From Proliferodiscus dingleyae (taxonomy: Eukaryota > Ascomycota > Leotiomycetes > Helotiales > Lachnaceae): a stretch of DNA of 64,000 nt. The stretch is taken from positions 310,001 through 374,000 of the forward strand of contig QYAK01000021.1 in the NCBI GenBank assembly GCA_003988795.1, read 5' to 3'. The position numbers were made by a program, and so were the translations under genes. The notes below the pieces were generated by a model. That model was not told the origin of the DNA, did not search any database, and saw only the letters and a list, made by a program, of their open reading frames with translations. Below are positions 58,298 to 64,000 of the stretch, one piece after another. Within the stretch, counting starts at the first letter, position 1; each line of letters starts with the position of its first letter.

Positions 58298-59846
58298 GGA
58301 AGAAATCCCAGACAACAGAAGACTCATCGCAAGCTCTCGGAAGCGGCCATTGTTCTCTACCTGCGTTTGACTACAAATGCCTGATCGGATGCGTCGAGTT
58401 CCGATCTATTTAACTCCGGCGGCTGTCTAGACTGGCAATCTTGGTAGCGGCATAGCAGCAGACGACGAAGGTAGACACCATAGCAGGTAAAAGAATGTGC
58501 CTGGATCAAGGAAAACGATCGTGGGAATTCCAGGTCGCGAGCTACAGATGCAGAGGGAAAGACGAACCGTTGTGTCTGAGTGTATGAAGAGAGGTTTGAC
58601 CAGGAGAATCCTGGAATGTTCGATGAATACCCGTTGACCACCTCCTGAGATTACTCGCGGACAACATAGTACAATGGTTACCGGAAACAGCCTCCTATAC
58701 GATATCAGGTCGCTTCGAGAGAGCAGAAAATTGGGACGCGAGAGAAACGTGACCCAGCAGAGAGGTTTCAGTGTATGATACGGGCGCACAGCAACAAACC
58801 CGCAAGCATCACTGCTGTTGGCATTGACAGTCTGTCTGGCTTAGAGAGTCGCCGTTGACAAGTCTGTCAGGACTAAGATGCACTCAGATGACACTGGCTC
58901 GCTGAGCTGAAAAGTCATAATTCGTCGACTACACTCTTTCACAGACTGAGACTGAACCGTTTCTTAGAGAAGAGAGAATCTTAGAGTGTTCCTCACGGAA
59001 ACACATGTTTCATGTAGAATATGGAAAATAGTGTGGATTTCAAGTGATTGGCGAACTGTGATCTTGTGTGGCTCAAGCACATCACATCGACGAAGCCCAC
59101 GATGTTTCTGGTGAACAGCTCACTTCGAAGATCTTGTCTACTCAATTGTGGAAATGATGTAAGACATAACTCGAGAGCGATCCTTTGAATCGAGTGACTT
59201 AGCGGTCCACCAACCTCACCATTCTATCATGCAGACGACTAAAGAAGTAGAGGATTTGGCACCAGGAGAGTGCACGTGATTGGTGGGCTCATCACGCAGA
59301 TCTTGGGCCGATCCCCACATCCACATCCCAATGTTCATCTTCTGGTGCGTGTTTTAGAATCGCACACTTAGTGGCGCAAAGAAGCAAAAAAGCGTCCAGA
59401 CGAAGTCGAAGACGACATTGTTCCTGCAACATGTAGCCCTTACATGAAGCAGCACTTTTTCTGGGGACGGCATTGTGTCAGCGGCGCCTGCCAAGCCCGT
59501 CTACTGTTGACGATCAGATCGATGAGATCGACGCTGCCAGTCGCAGCCCCCCCGACAAACCCATGTGCATTGCCGAAAGGGGAAGTCGAGGCTCTATTTT
59601 CAAACAAGTCTGAGGCCAGCTCGAGATGAGCCGCGGCGAATAGGCGACTCTCCTCGCCCAGTGCATGATGTTTCGAAACAGAGGGTCTAGTCGGCCTCGT
59701 CATCGCTACGTCTTGGTAGTTTGATATATTTACGTCCAACTTCTATCAAGCATAGCGTGAACATTTGAGCCATTTCTGTACAAACTTGCACAACTTGAAA
59801 AATCGTGAATCTCAGCTTATTTTGTTATATCAAATTTTCTACCATC
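58298..59846. other. Intergenic region, 1.5 kb
   Basis: No supportable gene or repeat. It must contain the 3' UTR of the DUF2011-like gene and the promoter of the PEBP gene. Short frames at 58357-58789 (-) and 59440-59739 (-) lack any family signal. Confidence 0.55.
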
Positions 59847-60697
59847 ATGTTGTCTTCGTCCGTTATTGCCATTACCTTTGCGGTCGCTGCAAGTGCGTTG
59901 ACTCCTACGGGCTTCGAACCTGCATCTTCGGGTAACCTCACAGTTGCGTTTAGCAATACACTAGCCATCAATGGCTTCAATATTCCCAAAGCAAGTAAGT
60001 GCTCGCCTATGCGATGTTACCCTCCAACCCTTGCTCACGCCTCCCTCAAGATACAAACTCAGCTCCAACAATTGGCACTGCACAACAGCTGGTGGGAACA
60101 TATACCATCATGATGGTGGATCCGGACATTCCTCCCGCGACAGCTGGAGGCGCAACGAGCGAGCTCCTCCACTGGCTACAGCCAGGCCTAGTCTCCGCAA
60201 ACACCTCGACGACAATCGACGGGACATCCTTCTTCGAGCTCGTGAACCCGACCAACACCAGCGCCATCGCAACATACATCGCCCCCAACCCACCCAACAA
60301 GTCGCCCACCACGCACCGCTACACACAGCTGCTGCTCAACACCACGGGCAACAGCAACGCGCTCAACACGCTCACCAGCGCCGGAGCAACCCGCCAGAAC
60401 TTCAGCGCTGCCAGCGTCGTCCAGAATGCAGGGCTGACGGTGCTCTCTGGGAATTCCTTCGACGTCAGCGCGCCGAATTCGACGACGGGGGGGAACTCCA
60501 CGGGCAGCAGCAATGGGCCTGCGGGAAGTGTCAGCTCGTCCACGACGGTCAGGACGACGACTGTTCCTGGGGCGACTGCTACGGGGAAGGCGAGCAGCAC
60601 GGCGAATTCGCCTGCGCAGGTCACGGCTGGAGCTGCGGAATTGAAGGCCGGGGGTGTGCTAGCTGGCTTGGGGTTTATGGCTGTTGCTATTCTGTAG
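59847..60697 (+). CDS. Secreted GPI-type PEBP-family protein
   Basis: Exons 59847-59994 and 60051-60697, with a 56-nt GT-AG intron (phase 1), encode 264 residues. A signal peptide (MLSSSVIAITFAVAASA) is followed by a phosphatidylethanolamine-binding-protein fold with the family blocks DPDIPPA, LLHWLQPG and HRYTQLLL. The last ~70 residues are Ser/Thr/Gly-rich and end in a hydrophobic stretch (GGVLAGLGFMAVAIL) typical of GPI-anchor addition. PEBP proteins bind anionic or lipid ligands; in fungi, GPI-anchored members sit at the wall or membrane and their ligand is unknown. Several N-glycosylation sequons. Intact. Confidence 0.88.
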
Positions 60698-62436
60698 GTA
60701 ATACTGGGCTAGGAAATAGGAAATGTTGTTTTTTGTAAATCCTGAATGGGATTTTCCGCCGGCGATATTTGTGCGTGGCTGGCATTGTGTACAGTGCCTA
60801 GTCTTATCAAGGTGTATAACCTCCATCATGTGGTACCGTGCTGACGGGAGGAGGAAAAGAAGTCAGAATATGAGAACAGGAGAAAACTACGCGTCAGAAC
60901 CTAGAAAGTATCGAGCAGAGGATTCTTGTACTGTCTGGATGATATCTGTAAGATTAGAAGTGTGCTGTGTCTTAAGTATAGAACTCAGAAAAATATACAT
61001 GCTGACATCCGCTTATGCCCTTTCCCCAGACAGGTCGTATACGCAAGTAAGACTTTAGTGATCTTCACGTGCAAGTGGTGTTACAGGTGGTGAGCCGCCT
61101 GGCAAAGGGATGATCAAAAGAGCTGCATAAATAGTTTGCATAAATGGTGCATGGGGTGGGATGAGGCTGTTGGGTTGGTTGCAGCGGGTAAAGGGCGAAA
61201 GGGGGCGGAAAGGGGGCGGCTAAGCATGCAGGTGGTCTGGAGACGTACTCGATTTTTTTGCTCTCTGGGTCGTGCAAGGTGCCGTAACCAGACCGCATCA
61301 TGAAATGGAAAAACACAAATCAATCACACTTGAATTTACATCAACCGCGTCTGCAAGTTTGCGAGATGTAAGAGGTAAGTGCCTGCGCCTCGTTTATTTG
61401 TGTTAGATGGTGTGTGGAGGCTTCGCTCCTCTTGGTGATCGTTGCTGTCTTGTCTCTCTGTCTGGTTCCGGGTCCCCGGTTCTTGCGGGATTTCGATCAC
61501 GCGTCTTGGGTCTGATCTGGCATGATGTTTGGCGTGGTAGAAATGATGACCTTCCTGAAGTAGATGTGGACTTGTGATCTATTGAAACACTTTGTCTCCT
61601 AGCCCGTCTATCTAGATAGTTGTATGTAGCTCGCATCTATGAAGCGAGAGGGACAGGTCTGCGATGAAAGATGGCAATTCCCATTCTCGGAGGAGAATTA
61701 GAAAACTCAAGAGTCTAGAGGAACATGTATGACTTGAGTGTGTTTTATGCGAACGGTTGAGAGGGTCCACTTGTACGTATATCTATTAGGTGTACTTGTA
61801 CTTGTCCTTGTCTTGTCTTGTCTTGTCTTGTCTTGTCTTGTCTTGTACCGTGCTTCGTATCCGCACGCGCCGCTTTCCCCGCACCCCATCCTGCCTTCCC
61901 CAGAATAGCTCGACCCCACACGACACACACCCAAAGTCGCAAACAAGCCACCCAGACACAGAGGCCACCCCACGAATGAATGGCTCGAGAGGGTAACGGG
62001 CCGAACAATCCCAAACACACACAAGCACGAGCCAGACACTCGCCCAGAGTGCCTGTTGGTGGAAGGGAGGAAGGTAGGTAGGCTTTGCAAGCCAGAGAGA
62101 AGGCTCGAGCCGCAGCCAGCAGGTGCTTTGCTGTCTGCTCTGCTCTGACCTCTGGAATGCTCGTTCATACGTACACGAGGAGCAGCAGTTGATGGTGCTC
62201 CTCCTTCTGCTCCTTCATATGTACCTCTGCGCGCACATCCACGTGCTCTAGAAAGCCTGCATTTGCTCAGGCCCCTCTCTTTTGTTCCCTTTCGTCAAGG
62301 CACCGCATAGCATATACCTAGTCTGCTTGAGCCTGATTTGTCCACGACCAGGCAATTGAGCCTCTGGCAAATGCCAACCCCACTTCGCCAGAGCACATCG
62401 TAGGCGTCGTCCTCGAGTCTCAATCACCTTCCAACC
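60698..62436. other. Intergenic region, 1.7 kb
   Basis: No supportable gene. A TCTTG pentanucleotide microsatellite lies at about 61808-61846. The right end contains the promoter of the transhydrogenase gene, with CT-rich tracts shortly before the ATG. Confidence 0.55.
61808..61846 (+). repeat. TCTTG microsatellite
   Basis: About seven uninterrupted TCTTG units, preceded by a degenerate unit. Confidence 0.85.
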
Positions 62437-64000
62437 ATGATAACCTCTTCGACCATGCGGCCGACTCTGGGGCAGTGTCGAGCTGGCATACGTGCAGCGA
62501 CTGGGAGCTCAAGTCTTGGTCTCCTAGGTACATCTGCTACACTCCCGTCTTTTCCGGTTGAACCAACTAACTCTTGCTTCTCCAGCTCGTCACATCCGCC
62601 CACTCTACCGCCCCTCGCAGAAATGGATTGAAGAACGAAAACCGCTCCGTCCCCAGACGACGGCACTTGTACCTTACCGCAGGGCGTCCATCGACACAGC
62701 ATCAGTCTCCGACCTTAGCAGTACCCCGGTGACATCCCGTCCCTACGCAGACTTGACAATTGGCGTGGTCCGCGAGACTTTCCTCGATGAGAAACGCGTC
62801 GCCATCACACCTCAGAATGCCGCCATGCTCCTCAAGAAAGGTTTCAAGCGCGTGCTCGTGGAGAAAGGCGCAGGCACGGGGGCCCAATTCACAGACCAAG
62901 CATACGAGAAAGCTGGCGTGACACTAGGGGAGAGCAAGACTGTGTGGACAGAAAGCGATATCCTACTCAAAGTCAGAGCTCCCAGCTTCGATGGCGCGCT
63001 CAGTGAGGTGGACCTGCTACAGGAAAACACCACAGTCATTTCCTTCTTGTATCCGAAACAGAATGCAAACTTGGTGGAGAAGTTGGCGACTAGAGGGACG
63101 ACGGTGTTCGCTATGGATATGATACCCAGAATTTCCAGAGCGCAGGTCTTTGACGCTTTGAGGTGGGTACTTGAGGATTAATATCAAAATTTACATGCAC
63201 TAACCAGGTGGTATGTAGTTCTATGGCGAATCTTGCTGGCTATAAAGCTGTTCTATTGGCTTCTGATCACTTTGGTCGAATGATGACGGCGCAGACTACG
63301 GCAGCGGGGTGAGTCGAAATTCTATTGTCTCAAGAATGTTTGCTAGAATTTATTGCTGACTTATGACTGCAGAAAGGTATGGAATCTTTTATTGGTGACA
63401 CCTATAGGGTACTAACCACAGTAGATTCCGCCTTGTAAGGTCCTGGTCATTGGAGCTGGAGTCGCTGGTTTAAGTGCAATTACTACCGTAAGTCACTTCC
63501 CCTTGTAACCCAACCTCCCTTGTATGAACGCTCCTATAGGCCAAACGTATGGGAGCCATTGTCCGAGGATTCGATACGCGGTCAGCGGCCCGGGAGCAGG
63601 TTCAATCATTAGGTGGTGAATTCATTGAAGTTGAACTTGAAGAAGACGGCTCAGGGGCCGGAGGGTATGCGAAGGAAATGTCAAAGGAGTTCATTGAAGC
63701 GGAAATGAAACTCTTCTTAGAGCAATGCCGCGAAGTAGACATTGTGATTACAACAGCTCTGATTCCTGGCAAGCCAGCCCCGAAATTGATCACCGATGAG
63801 GTAAGCTGAGAGACTTGCGCCTAAAACTCCCCTGTCTGATTGTAGATCATTAGATGGTAACGGCCATGAAACCTGGCTCTATAATTGTTGATCTTGCCGC
63901 TGAAAATGGCGGGAACTGTGTAGCAACTGTTCCAGGGCAGCTTGTTGAGCGCGACGGAGTTCAGATTATCGGTTTGTCCAGCTTAATTTGTTTTCTTCCA
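62437..64000 (+). CDS. NAD(P) transhydrogenase, mitochondrial, proton-translocating (5' part, runs off the window)
   Basis: Exons read as 62437-62527, 62586-63162, 63219-63308, 63373-63376, 63425-63487, 63540-63800 and 63854-63971, with an intron beginning at 63972; the 3' part lies outside. The N-terminus (Met, many Ser/Thr/Arg, no acidic residues for ~40) is a mitochondrial presequence. The alanine-dehydrogenase-like domain I follows: IGVVRETFLDEKRVAITP, a QNAAMLL helix, the Rossmann motif VLVIGAGVAGL, and RGFDTRSAAREQ. The enzyme couples the inner-membrane proton gradient to hydride transfer from NADH to NADP+. The N-terminal start and exon 1 were chosen by splice phase. One exon is only four bases long, needed to read T-A-A-G-K-I-P-P in frame. 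Intact as far as seen. Confidence 0.9.

Noticed and set aside
59910..59960. TTCGAACCTGC resembling a tRNA T-arm complement
   Set aside because: Lies inside the signal-peptide/PEBP coding exon, with no A-box partner or cloverleaf. No tRNA or rRNA gene was recognised anywhere in the window.

Overview
This window reads as nuclear DNA of a filamentous ascomycete (Pezizomycotina). The genes carry short GT-AG introns of about 47-230 nt. Families typical of moulds are present: a HET-domain protein, NACHT and NB-ARC STAND (NLR-like) proteins, a Grg-1/CCG-1 glucose-repressed protein, an Ndt80/PhoG regulator and a mitochondrial homoaconitase of the alpha-aminoadipate lysine pathway. Order or genus cannot be fixed from what I can see; Leotiomycetes would fit but is only a guess. 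All exon structures were worked out by hand from splice sites and reading frame and have no transcript support.

Layout. 1-1.7 kb: no supportable gene. 1.7-5.5 kb (-): a NACHT NLR with a fungal STAND N-terminal domain. 6.3-8.8 kb (-): homoaconitase, divergent from a 1328-residue GAS2-domain cytoskeletal protein (9.6-13.5 kb, +). 14-38 kb looks like an accessory island. It holds a secreted jacalin/aerolysin-like protein, a HET-NB-ARC-TPR NLR, a secreted type-B carboxylesterase divergent from a Dal5-type MFS transporter, and an ankyrin protein. It also holds a frameshifted secreted-protein pseudogene interrupted by a MITE-like element, two mini-proteins ending in CaaX boxes, and a second NACHT NLR paralogous to the first. 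Long gene-empty stretches separate these genes.

38.7-64 kb is mostly housekeeping: an uncharacterised Cys/His-rich protein, Grg-1, a divergent pair of probable mitochondrial genes (Aim32-like [2Fe-2S] protein and MTQ1/HemK methyltransferase), a secreted Asp/Glu-rich protein, an Ndt80/PhoG (VIB-1/XprG type) regulator after a 4.6 kb gene-free stretch, a DUF2011-like protein, a GPI-type PEBP protein, and the 5' part of mitochondrial NAD(P) transhydrogenase running off the right edge.

How they may work together. The three NLR-type genes (two NACHT, one HET-NB-ARC-TPR) belong to families that trigger heterokaryon incompatibility and cell death, and VIB-1-type Ndt80 proteins control such genes in Neurospora. 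Functional linkage here is inference. The most unusual observations are a probable 4-nt microexon in the transhydrogenase gene, a duplicated terminal exon in grg-1, a 412-bp inverted-repeat element with a 9-bp target duplication and telomere-like repeats inside the pseudogene, and the pair of CaaX mini-proteins beside the second NACHT gene.
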